Below, in pieces: positions 47,814 through 56,965 of a stretch of DNA of 64,000 nucleotides (position 1 is the stretch's first letter; every line of letters begins with the position of its first letter). The notes beneath the pieces were generated by a model. That model had not been told where the DNA came from. It saw nothing but the letters and a program-made list of their open reading frames with translations, and did no database searches. Position numbers and translations under genes: made by a program. The stretch lies in contig NC_051101.1 of the NCBI RefSeq assembly GCF_901709675.1, positions 4,796,501 through 4,860,500 on the forward strand. Reading direction: 5' to 3'. This DNA is from Syngnathus acus (Eukaryota > Chordata > Actinopteri > Syngnathiformes > Syngnathidae).

Positions 47814-49965
47814 GAGTCAAAGTCAAAAGTCAAAGTCAGCTTTATTGTCAATCCCTTCATATGTCAAGACACACAAAGAAACCGAAATTCCGTTTCCTCC
47901 ATCCCACGGTGACGAGACATACAAGTAGGCGACACAAAACAAAAACAAGAAGGCACAAACCATAAATAATAAATAATAAATAAAATAAAATGAGCGATGA
48001 ATAAAAACAGACCAATAACCCATTGAATATGAGGGGCAAAACCGAGCCAGTGAGCATACAGCAAGAACAGGACGCTACGCTGAAAGGGGGAGCGAGTTCA
48101 GGATCCTAACAGCCTGGAGTACGAAGCTGTTGGAAAGTCTGGTGGTGCGGGAGCGCAGGCTCCTGTACCGCCTCCCAGAGGGCAGAAGTTCAAACAAAGA
48201 GTGAGCGGGGTGACTCACATCACTCACAATCTTGGTCGCCTTGCGAGTGAGATGGGAGGTGTAAATGTCCTTCAAGGAGGGGAGAGAAGCACCAATAGTC
48301 TTACTAGCCGTTTTCACAATGCGCTGCAGGGCCTTCAAGTCTTGGTCAGTGCAGCTGCCACCCCAGACAGCAATACAGCTGGAGAGGACGCTCTCAATGG
48401 TGCCGCGGTAAAAAGTAGTCATGATGGCCGGAGGAGTCCCCGCTCGCCTGAGTTTCCGAAGGAAGTACAGGCGGCGCTGGGCCTTCTTCGCCAGCGACGC
48501 GGTGTTGGTGGACCAGGAGAGATCCTCACTGATGTGCACCCCCAGGAACCTGGCGCTGCTCACTCTCTCCACCCCAGCACCGTCGATGGTCAGCGGCAGG
48601 TGTTGGGCGTGACCCTTCCGGAAGTCAACGACAATCTCCTTGGTCTTGTCGACGTTCAGCAGGAGGTTGTTGTCCCTGCACCACGCGGTCAGAAGGTCAA
48701 CCTCCAGCCTGTATGGAGTCTCGTCTCCCTTGGTGATGAGACCCACCAGAGTCGTGTCGTCAGCAAACTTCACTATGCGGTTGCCGCTGCAGGTGGCAGC
48801 GCAGTCATGCGTCAGGAGGGTGAAGAGCAGCGGACTGAGCACGCAGCCTTGGGGGGCCCCTGTGCTCAGCGTGATGCTGGCGGAGATCTTGTCGCCAACA
48901 CGTACCACCTGTGGCCTCTGACAGAGGAAGTCCAGTAGCCAGTTGCAGAGGCCGGTACTGAGGCCCAGCTTGTCAAGTTTGCTGATGAGACGCTGCGGCA
49001 CAATGGTGTTGAAGGCAGAACTGAAGTCCACAAACAGCAACCTCACATACGAGTCCTTCCCCTCCAGGTGGGTGAGGGCCGAGTGGAGGGCAGAGCAGAT
49101 GGCATCCTCAGAGGACCGTTTGGCTCGGTACGCAAACTGGAAGGGGTCAATGGTGGGAGGGAGAACTGACCGGATGTGCTCCAAGACAAGCCGCTCAAAG
49201 CACTTCATGACGATGGGCGTAAGTGCCACGGGGCGGTAGTCATTGAAGCAGGACGGAGCAGGCTTCTTCGGCACAGGTACGATGGTGGCTGCTTTGAAAC
49301 TCGACGGGACGATGGCCTGCTGCAGGGAAGTGTTAAAGATGTCCGTGAAGACACCCGTCAGCTCACCAGCGCAGTCCTTCAGCGCTCGACCCGGGATGTT
49401 GTCCGGGCCCGCCGCCTTACGGATGTCGATAGCGGCAAGCTTCCTCCTCACGCTGTCGGCGGAGAGGCACAGGGGCAGCTCGTGGGAAGGGGGAGTGGCC
49501 TTCAGCGGGCAAGTGCTGTTCTGAGCGTCGAAGCGAGCAAAGAAGCGGTTGAGGTCATTGAGCAGACGGACGTCGCCATCACAGCTCTGCGGCGCGGGCT
49601 TGTAGTCCGTGATGGTCTGAATGCCCTGCCAAAGGCGCCGTGCGTCCCTGCTGTCCTTGAAGTGGGCGGTAATTTTGCCCGAGAACGCCCTCTTCGCCTC
49701 TTTGATGCCCCGGGACAGGTCGGCCCTCGCAGTCCTCAAGCCAGCCTCATCCCCCGCCCGGAAGGCTTTGTCCCTGGCCCTCAGCAGCCTGAAGACAGCC
49801 CCCGTCAGCCACGGCTTCCGGTTTGCCCGAGTGACGACGGATACTGAGTGTGTCACATCATCAATGCACTTCCCGATGTAGGAGGAAACAGAGTCAGTAT
49901 ACTCCTCAATGTCCGCCCGACCGTCGCAAGTGGCCGCCCTCCTAAACACGTCCCAGTCGGACGGA
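47814..49965 (-). mobile_element. 5'-truncated CR1/L2-group LINE
   Basis: The 3' end (low coordinates) reads, on the minus strand, TTGACAATAAAGCTGACTTT followed by tandem GACTTTGACTTTTGACTTTGACTC, the short-repeat ending typical of fish CR1/L2-group LINEs. Above it lie a ~260-bp 3' UTR and an intact reverse transcriptase frame. The element stops at about 49965, where an in-frame TGA (49968-49970) belongs to flanking DNA, so ORF1 and the endonuclease half of ORF2 were never inserted. GC content is far above the flanks. No clear target duplication was seen. Confidence 0.85.
48075..49949 (-). CDS. LINE ORF2 C-terminal part: reverse transcriptase
   Basis: This frame encodes the reverse transcriptase of a non-LTR retrotransposon, the enzyme that copies element RNA into DNA at a nicked target. 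In the 624-residue product, RT blocks appear in order: KAAGPDNIPG (178-187), VPVPKKP (224-230), NDYRPVALTPI (236-246), FVDFSSAFNTI (306-316, first catalytic Asp 308), STGAPQGCVLSPLLF (362-376) and FADD (395-398, catalytic Asp pair). The C-terminal extension, with an SLPSLKDIYTSH-type segment and an LLPSGRRYRSLRSRTTR segment, is usual in fish CR1/L2-group proteins. There is no frameshift or stop, so the insertion is recent. The frame opens at GTG with no ATG before residue 248, and the N-terminal endonuclease is absent, so this is a dead-on-arrival copy, not a host gene. The plus-strand frame at 48201-48938 is its antisense shadow. Confidence 0.85.
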   Translation of the reverse strand: MFRRAATCDGRADIEEYTDSVSSYIGKCIDDVTHSVSVVTRANRKPWLTGAVFRLLRARDKAFRAGDEAGLRTARADLSRGIKEAKRAFSGKITAHFKDSRDARRLWQGIQTITDYKPAPQSCDGDVRLLNDLNRFFARFDAQNSTCPLKATPPSHELPLCLSADSVRRKLAAIDIRKAAGPDNIPGRALKDCAGELTGVFTDIFNTSLQQAIVPSSFKAATIVPVPKKPAPSCFNDYRPVALTPIVMKCFERLVLEHIRSVLPPTIDPFQFAYRAKRSSEDAICSALHSALTHLEGKDSYVRLLFVDFSSAFNTIVPQRLISKLDKLGLSTGLCNWLLDFLCQRPQVVRVGDKISASITLSTGAPQGCVLSPLLFTLLTHDCAATCSGNRIVKFADDTTLVGLITKGDETPYRLEVDLLTAWCRDNNLLLNVDKTKEIVVDFRKGHAQHLPLTIDGAGVERVSSARFLGVHISEDLSWSTNTASLAKKAQRRLYFLRKLRRAGTPPAIMTTFYRGTIESVLSSCIAVWGGSCTDQDLKALQRIVKTASKTIGASLPSLKDIYTSHLTRKATKIVSDVSHPAHSLFELLPSGRRYRSLRSRTTRLSNSFVLQAVRILNSLPLSA

Positions 49966-50449
49966 GATCAGCAAAACAGCAATAATGAACCTTACATAAT
50001 ATATTATTTTGTTTTTCTAGCAATCACGTTAGTAAACAGTGTGAAATTGATTTAATCGTGACATAAAGCTTTGAAAACATGAGTTTCAACTCAGGTAAAG
50101 ATTTAAATACATGTTTATCTTCTAGCTTGTATTCATCTTTTCATTTTAGAGTAATTGCATCACCTATTTTGAACTTCACCATGTCACTAACACTCTATGA
50201 GAAACAGTAGTAGTGACTTTGTGTGTGAGTCTGGTTACCTAGAAGACAAAAAATAAATAAAAATAAGACTGACAAAAAAATATACGAAAACAGACAATTT
50301 TGAGCAAGGCCAGCAAACCCTCTTTTGCATCACCTTCCAATTCAAGGTTACTTGAAATGCAATATATTTCCACGTGGTGGCAGCAAAGTAATGCACGTGT
50401 GTGAATTTGCTCCTGATGTGTTTCATGACGTGTCTGCACGTGTAGTAGT
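49966..50449. other. Unassigned sequence between two elements
   Basis: No gene was recognised. Minus frames at 50235-50532 run partly into the hAT fossil and have no domain. Confidence 0.4.
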
Positions 50450-51261
50450 GTAAGAACCGGTTCGCACGTTACTAATTCCTTGAAGTCGTTTACTACTTTA
50501 CTAACAATTCCCATAGTGATTCCAGTCAGCACGAATTACGTCATTACGCAACAATGACGGTACCTGTCAGGCAGAAGCGCTCCAAAGTTTGGTTACACTT
50601 CGCTAAGAAGGACGAGAACAGTGCAACGTGCAATACTTGCCATGTTGAAATTTCAACAAAGGAGGAAATACCTCTAATATGCAAAAGCATTTGTACACGC
50701 AGTATGCCATTGGTTTAACGGAATGTCGCGTATTAGATCTGCTGCAGAGGAACAGTCAACTACCTAGCACCAGCAGCAATCAGATTTAGCCCGAGCCCAA
50801 CGTGCAGTTTTACTGCAGGTAACTCACTAACACTGCTTTTCGTGCAAGCTCTATTTCTATAATTGTAAAATCTGTCATGCAAATCGCGTCTCGTGTTTTA
50901 TTTTAGATGACGGCGAGAGACACTGTCTAAGGAAACGACTGAGGAGCTGTGATCGTGCAGTGACAAACTTTGTAGTTCAAGGCTTGCACCCATTTGCCAC
51001 TGTAGAAGCACCTGATTTTCGGTAGGTTATGATTTCTATTTTAGGAGAATGTTTGTATTCTTCTTTTATGTTTGTAATGTCATATTTACACAAAGTTGCA
51101 AAATACAAAACTAAATGATCATAATAGTTTTGTGCCCCCCCCCTACACCCACACACACATACACAATAAGCATCGATAAGAGAATCGATAAAGAATTTAT
51201 TAATTGTACAGAACTAAAAATTGAATAGAAATCGTAAAAATCTCATCAAATTCCATCCCTA
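50450..51261 (+). mobile_element. hAT (Ac-like) transposon fossil
   Basis: Carries remnants of a BED-finger transposase. It ends in CGATAAGAGAATCGATAAAG, AATCGTAAAAATCTCATC and CCATCCCTA, the complement of the TAGGGATGG terminus typical of an Ac-like hAT family in fish. The left part (AAGAACCGGTTCGCACGTTA) resembles that family's subterminal GAACCGGTTC region, but the left terminal bases have decayed. At ~0.8 kb it is an internally deleted relic of a multi-kilobase element. Confidence 0.65.
50554..51021 (+). pseudogene. hAT transposase relic: BED finger and following exon
   Basis: From the ATG at 50554 the frame encodes a BED zinc-finger start: RSKVWLHFAKK, then SATCNTCHVEIS with the CxxC zinc pair (codons 50629-50640). 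A frameshift at about 50658-50663 breaks it, and the continuation GNTSNMQKHLYTQYA, the finger's second half, is read in another phase. A GT...AG intron-like gap (50819-50906) follows. The next exon gives AVTNFVVQGLHPFATVEAPDF in one phase, a segment typical of ZBED/hAT transposases, and ends at a GTAGGT donor (51022). A further frame break and stop precede that segment. The rest of the transposase (DDE catalytic and dimerisation domains) is missing, so no activity is expected. The family assignment is by eye. Confidence 0.7.
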
Positions 51262-52319
51262 CGTGGGTGCTATCACATTTGACAGCCCATATTAAATATT
51301 AAACCCATGCCAATGACACTTGCAACCGTGGCTGATTGGACAAGAAAAAGACCCCCCATTTCTCCTACGCCTCCATTTAAGATTCCTTAAATAGCCCAAA
51401 CACAGATTGCCTCATGTTTATTAGTTAGATATCAATAGCAGCAGCTGATAGACATAGATGCTCATTATCAGTTAGTGTTGCTTCAGAAGAGACTAATCTG
51501 TGCCCTTTGAGGGTTGTCATGCAAAGCACCACTAGAACTTCAGGAACTATAATTCAAATTTTATTTAATTAAAAAGAAGATTGAGAGAAGAAAAAAAAAA
51601 GGTGGGGAATCACAAATAAGTGAATAAGTGGAAAATGTAATTAGTTTGAACTTGAACATGTTTTTCTCGACCCTAAGGTGATTTAACGTGACATTACCGT
51701 GTGTTTTTCAGATCTATAGGTTTTGCAACTTAAACTTACAAGCCACAATATTAGGTATGCCTGCAACATCAAACTAAATGATAATAATTGCAATTTAGTT
51801 ACATTCACAATTAAGTCAAGTAACTGGTCAAATAATAAGTTCCGGGTGTCAATCAAAGTAAACATCATTCTTTATAAAGCAGAATCTTGAAAAATTGCAT
51901 TTCGTTCAATTGTGTAGATCTATGTTGTTGATGATGGTGTCTGCTTTATTGACATAAATGAATGAAAATAGCTAAATGTACTCATTCTTGCAGCCCCCTT
52001 ATTTCAAAACAGCTGCAACCACGGAATGTGACATTGTACGTTGGTCTGGAAAGGTGCAGGGACTTACTGAATGAATACACAGTGTGGTAGCAGGTGCTCT
52101 TTGTAAGATGGCTTAATGTGTGCAGAGATGATGTCATTTAAACCAGTTGGACAATATTATACTGAGAGAGAAAAAACAGCAAATCATGGAAAATAACTTT
52201 AATTAGAGCCAGAAGAAACTGGAGCCCTATGAATACTTGACCTGTGATGTATGTTTAAATGTTGGCTCCACTCTCCACCAGATGGTGCCAGACTTCATAA
52301 GTTAGACAGAAAAGTCATC
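51262..52319. other. Unassigned unique sequence
   Basis: No gene was recognised. A poly(A) run lies at 51591-51600. Confidence 0.4.
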
Positions 52320-52440
52320 CGTCTGTCCATTCATCCGCTTTCTGCAGTGCTTCTCTTCATTAGGCCTATTCTCGTTGACTTTGGCCCCCCAAATCAACCT
52401 AACACCTATTGGATGTAAAAGCTAGGGCATGCACACTCAG
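52320..52440 (-). mobile_element. Decayed SINE tail
   Basis: TCTGTCCATTCATCCGCTTT, GCAGTGCTTCTCTTCATTAGG and CCTATTCTCGTTGACTTTGG follow the minus-strand pattern of the SINE 3' end, with many substitutions. Confidence 0.4.
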
Positions 52441-53019
52441 AACAAGAGGACAACATTTTAAACAGAACATCTCGATTGTGACACAAACGTGTGGTACATT
52501 TCCATCGCAAATAAAAATGGTGAGACCCGTTTCCCTCAAACTACAGTTGCTATAACTTGGAAATATAAAATTGCATTATATTGATTGCAAAAACAAAGAT
52601 GTATATAGCACAAATAAATGATTTTCTTTCATTTATATTTTAGCAAAATAATTTTGCCACGGTGATTTGAGTTCCCTGAAAGTTTGTCAGAAAGTATATA
52701 CAATTATTGCAATTTATCTGTGATACAGCAGATGGCAGCATTATTACATTTACCAGTAGCAACCTGTCAACGTGTGTATTATTACAAAAAGTAAAGTAGT
52801 TCTTTGCATGGTTAAACTCTTAAGGCCTATACTTTTTTATTTGCAATAAAAACATTAAAAAAACAAACTATCATCTAGTTTTATTAATGCCTTAGTAATT
52901 GAAGCAACCCAAAGGAACATTGTTTCTTTGATAATATTGTGATTCATAATTTTGGTCATGGAAAACTCACAAAAGAGTTTATAACCTTTATAACTGATTA
53001 TTTCAATTCATCATGCAAT
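52441..53019. other. Unassigned unique sequence
   Basis: No gene or repeat was recognised. Confidence 0.4.
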
Positions 53020-53021
53020 TA

Positions 53022-53827
53022 CAGTTTTTCTCAATTGATAAGACAATAAATTGCATTCACTGCACACAGCCACCGACTGCACTCATTTCACAAACACAGG
53101 ACTCTGCTGTCAAAACCATGAACACTATTCATGGTTTTCTTACAGTTGCCAAAACCTTTGCACTCATTTTGCAAAAGACAGAATAGTTTTGCTCATTTTA
53201 ACTAACTTTTCAATCAAAAAGTGAAGACAGGCAAAATTGAGACACTGTTCCCACACAGCTGTTAGAATTAGGACACACGTCACAACTCAAAAAACGTTTG
53301 CAAATGAACTGCATACTATGAAACCTGCTGCAAAACAGTATCAGCTATTCATTATGGATGTTAGAGGAGCAAGAAACCATGGTGGAAGAAGAAGAGAATG
53401 TGGACAAGTCAGACCTTGCCCAGAACCTTAACTTGGTCCTGCCCATGCACCTGCTCCTAAATCTGACCCAGCCATTGCACCTTGTTGACAGCCTACTGAC
53501 ACGAGTGCAGCACTGCAGTGACCCCCATCTGATTCATTCATGGGATTCATTTGTGTTTGATTTGCCATTGTTGAGGACTGTCTCGTTTTTTTTTAATACT
53601 TCATGTGAAAAAACAGCGAGAGAAAGAGAAGAGTGTTTTGCATTTAGCAGTGCTTCTACTACTTTAGCTTTGTGTGTGCAAATTGAGTTTTGATTTTGAC
53701 AAAGTGTGCTTTTGACACTTCTGCAGTGCTTTGCAAATTGTGTCCTAATAAAGAAGATAGAGTGCAGTGTTTTGGTCAATGTTTGCCATTTTTTAGGAAC
53801 AATATCTTATCAATTGAGGAAAAACTG
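53022..53827 (+). mobile_element. Tc1/mariner-like deletion derivative, 806 bp
   Basis: The ends are inverted repeats: CAGTTTTTCTCAATTGATAAG on the left and, as its complement, CAGTTTTTCCTCAATTGATAAG on the right, differing by one inserted C. They are flanked by TA dinucleotides (53020-53021 and 53828-53829), the target duplication of the Tc1/mariner superfamily. The interior keeps the start of a transposase frame and a stretch leading to the right end, but most of the coding region is gone. Mobilisation would need a relative in trans. Confidence 0.75.
53354..53431 (+). pseudogene. Transposase N-terminal remnant
   Basis: From the ATG at 53354 the frame reads MDVRGARNHGGRRREC and stops after 25 codons. 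A short basic, Arg/Gly-rich N-terminus of this type is typical of an IS630/mariner-like transposase family found in fish genomes (known family pattern, recalled rather than searched). It sits ~330 bp inside the left TIR, where the transposase start is expected. The DNA-binding and DDE domains are not recognisable. The frame at 53358-53693 is a different phase of the same region and is not the transposase. Confidence 0.5.
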
Positions 53828-53829
53828 TA

Positions 53830-54949
53830 ATAAACATGAGATGATAGATGGTAATTTAGCTTAATTAAGCAGTAGACTCAAGTTGTATAGTTGTAATAGT
53901 AGGTAAATTCTATTTGAAAATTGAGTCTCTCAAAGCCTCTGGATATTTATTCAAAGCGGCATGGCAGCCTGACAAATCGTGCTAATGTGGAACTCTGACA
54001 CGTGCACGCAATGACATACGTATGAAGAGTTTCAGGACAATTTTCCAGTTTAGCAATCCTGGATTTCTGCAAAAACCCACAAAGGAGACACGGGGAGACA
54101 CAACAGTAATGTGTTCCGACTGGAGGCAGACCCTGACCAATGCCAACATGGGAAATCTCCTTCATCTGGAGGTCTCCTCAATCCTGGCCTGGCCAGGCTT
54201 TCTGGGAAGTGAGGAAAGCCGAGGTATTGAGTCACACTGGTTCTTGGGTCAGGGTGGTTTTAGACTGTTGGAAAAGAATTATCTTGGAGGGGCCAGTATG
54301 GAGTGTGTATTCTCATAAGGGCAAGCAGGGATTCCCTTTGACAAGACCCACGCTTTATTTTCTTACGGAGAAAAGAGGGGGTGAGTGGGCAGGGGGAATG
54401 TTGGAGGGTGGGGGTGAGGAGGTGACGATGTGTGAAATTATATTGTCCAGATGTATTTACATGCAGAACCATAATCACTTGAGAATAGAGAACCTTTCTA
54501 TTTGGCAACAGATCTCGGTGCACAGATGTGTGTTGCAAGCATAGCTTTCTGTATGTTCATACATTTATTGGAACATATGTGCATTTCTTGGTGAGCTTGT
54601 GTATTTTTCTTTATTTTTTTGGCAGTGTCATTGCTACTGATCTCCTTTTACTGGAGAATGATTAGGGGGCCCAGACAGTTTCCCAGAAGCCATCACAGTT
54701 ATATTTGTGACACATGGGAGCTACTGAGTAACGCTGCCTCCTGCTGCTGTAGCTGACGAGCCAACAAGCCACGGAGGCATCTTTCATGGATGGAGTGTGT
54801 CATAATCATGTTGTATGTAGGGTCAATAGAGAGAGTTAATCGAGACAATATATCATACGAAGTGATGACACAAGGACCAGCTATGTTCTATTTCGCTTTT
54901 CCGATCAAATGTCATGAGGAACTTGGAGTCAGCCAAAAGCTGAATTAGG
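53830..54949. other. Unassigned unique sequence
   Basis: No gene was recognised. Several overlapping frames (53947-54544, both strands, up to 134 codons) cover a GC-neutral patch but contain no domain or splice support. Confidence 0.38.
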
Positions 54950-55002
54950 AGTGGCTAGGCAGGGTACACCCCAGACTGATGTTCAGTCAATCACAGGAGC
55001 AA
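54950..55002 (-). mobile_element. SINE body fragment
   Basis: GGCAGGGTACACCCCAGACTG and AGTCAATCACAGGAG match the minus strand of the SINE body. It is cut short by the adjoining tetranucleotide array. Confidence 0.5.
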
Positions 55003-55138
<136 letters not shown>

Positions 55139-55189
55139 TTAATAATACTTTCTTGTATTAGTCATTGATTGTGTGTGTGCGTGTCACAC

Positions 55190-55395
55190 TCATTCAGACT
55201 ATGTTAGTATGAAGGGATGACTTGAAACGCTTCTCGCTTCTTCCTACCCCTTTAGAACATGAACTACATTTTATCTTCTAACAATTTACCATTTCTTAAT
55301 CATACCGTTCACATTTCACTTCTGTTAGTTATTCTTTTGTTTCTTTTTTAATACTTGTCTCCTTTTGTTCAATAAACAATGTTAAAAAAAAGGAA
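55190..55395 (+). mobile_element. LINE 3'-UTR fragment (family uncertain)
   Basis: AAACGCTTCTCGCTTCTTCC, TACCCCTTTAGAACATGAAC, then T-rich DNA with AATAAA (55370-55375) and an A-rich end (TGTTAAAAAAAAGG) resemble the 3' UTR of a fish LINE that ends in CTTCTGCTTC...CCTTTTGGACATG...AATAAA. No coding part is attached. Family not assigned. Confidence 0.45.
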
Positions 55396-56030
55396 AATAT
55401 TCTTTAAAAAAAAAAAACTGATTTATACTGTGGGTAACCATTACGACGGTGACATTGGCAGCAACTACTGTGAAACAATAAAAAAAGAAGAAAATCCCAG
55501 ATCTTAACCGTTGTTGAAAAGAAATGGTAATTTGACAATTCAGACTGCTTACTTACTTTCTTGCACCCAAATGTGCTTTTATAATAAACCATGCAAGTGA
55601 TCAGCAGGAGAAGAAGCCAGTTTTCCTATGTTTTATGATGAGGGATGCCTTATTACATGATTATGCTATTTGGTTTCAATGCAGAGGGTCCAAACTGCAG
55701 CATCAGGGTATTCCTCCACATTAGTATTACTGTCAGAAGCACCACTGTAGGATTCAAATGCGACATATACCACTGGATCGGCTTTCCAGAAACTAGGGAT
55801 TTGCTAAAGGATGCATGGTAAAAGCAAAGGGCGTCAGATTGAACCACATGGCATGGCAGCTCAATCTCTCTCTGCGGAGCACCACTTAATTGTGTCAGGT
55901 TTCATTTCAGCACAAATCCACTGGCATAAAAAGTAAAAGAGAGAAAAGAAAACTTTATCTCATCTGGTGTTAATGGGTATTTCAAATTGTGAAGGAATAT
56001 TTGAATCCAGCAACTCATTCAGACCAGATG
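55396..56030. other. Unassigned unique sequence
   Basis: No gene or repeat was recognised. Confidence 0.4.
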
Positions 56031-56057
56031 TTTTTTTTTTTTTTTTTTTTTTTTTTT
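56031..56057. repeat. Poly(T) run of ~27
   Basis: An uninterrupted T-run ending in AATGTGG. It could be the poly(A) end of a minus-strand retroposon, but no body was recognised to its right. Confidence 0.85.
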
Positions 56058-56400
56058 AATGTGGACACTCATTCTGGACCCTGTGCCTCTGTCAAGCACA
56101 TACCTGAGAGTATGAGTGGTTGTTAAAGGCCTTAATTAGCAGAACGCAGTCTGATGCAAGCTCGACATCATTGCTATCGCTCCAAAAGTGATTTGGACGA
56201 TGTGAAGGTCAAGCCTCAGCCTCAGATGTCACCCAAACCTTGATATAGCGTCACGCTATATGGATTATTCCTCATGTGATACATTCTCACACCACTTGTA
56301 TCTGTGCCAGATGGCGGTGAATCAAAACAGAGGGCTGACTAACAACAATGTGTGATTCACATTGCTTTTAATAACGCTTTGTTCGACTGCTGTGAGTGTA

Positions 56401-56546
56401 ATTGAGTTGTATATTGTAGAGTAATATAATAATAACAAATGAACATAATGTCTATTTTTCATGGAATTTAGTTAATTGAGTTTGGTTAATTGAGTTGTAT
56501 ATTGTAGCGTAATATAATTATAATATATTTCTCATGGAATTTAGTT
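56401..56546 (+). repeat. Imperfect tandem duplication, two units
   Basis: Unit 1 (56401-56473) and unit 2 (56489-56546) both start ATTGAGTTGTATATTGTAG, continue GTAATATAAT and end CATGGAATTTAGTT. Unit 2 lacks about 15 bp of the middle. The spacer TAATTGAGTTTGGTTA is itself a partial copy of the unit start. Confidence 0.75.
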
Positions 56547-56648
56547 GTACTTTGCCTTTGACACCGGTTTAGGAACTTAAAAATGCCACTGCAATTTTCA
56601 CAATTTAACAGGTCTGTGGCCGTATTGTGCAAATGCTATGCGTTAAGT

Positions 56649-56656
56649 ATTTACAT
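56649..56656. repeat. Left 8-bp target duplication of hAT MITE
   Basis: ATTTACAT, identical to 56861-56868. Confidence 0.85.
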
Positions 56657-56860
56657 CAGGGGTCTTCAATGCTGGTCCATGGTGGCCGGTTTCCTGGATT
56701 TTTCTATGTCTACCTGCTGCAACATACAAATGATCAGATAATCAGCAGGGTCTGCAGAAGCTAGATAATGGTCCCGATTTTTTGAATCAGGTGCATTGCA
56801 GCAGGGAGCCATTAAACATCCGGGAAACCGGCCCCTGGGGACCAGGTTTAAAGACCCCTG
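56657..56860. mobile_element. hAT-type MITE, 204 bp, complete
   Basis: The left end CAGGGGTCTTCAATGCTGG and the complement of the right end CAGGGGTCTTTAAACCTGG match over 22 bp with 3 mismatches. CAGGGGT is a typical hAT terminus. A perfect 8-bp direct repeat (ATTTACAT), the diagnostic hAT target length, flanks it exactly. There is no coding capacity; it would have moved using a relative's transposase. The 77-codon minus frame at 56666-56899 is chance. Confidence 0.88.
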
Positions 56861-56868
56861 ATTTACAT
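56861..56868. repeat. Right 8-bp target duplication of hAT MITE
   Basis: ATTTACAT, identical to 56649-56656. Confidence 0.85.
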
Positions 56869-56878
56869 TAATGTTAAT

Positions 56879-56965
56879 GTCCATCCATTTCTCTATCATT
56901 TGTCCTGTTCAGGGTTGTAAAGGGTTAGGGCGCCTATTTCAGCTGACTGGGTGAAAGCTGGACTG
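56879..56965 (-). mobile_element. Decayed SINE tail
   Basis: GTCCATCCATTTCTCTATC, TTGTCCTGTTCAGGGTTGTA and CGCCTATTTCAGCTGACTGGG follow the minus-strand SINE 3' pattern (CATCCATTTTCTATACC...TCCTC...CCTATCCCAGCTGAC). Confidence 0.5.

Noticed and set aside
48201-48938. 245-codon plus-strand open frame, and other long plus frames at 49176-49847
   Set aside because: They lie antisense to the intact LINE reverse transcriptase. GC-rich coding DNA commonly opens the opposite strand, and no domain was seen.
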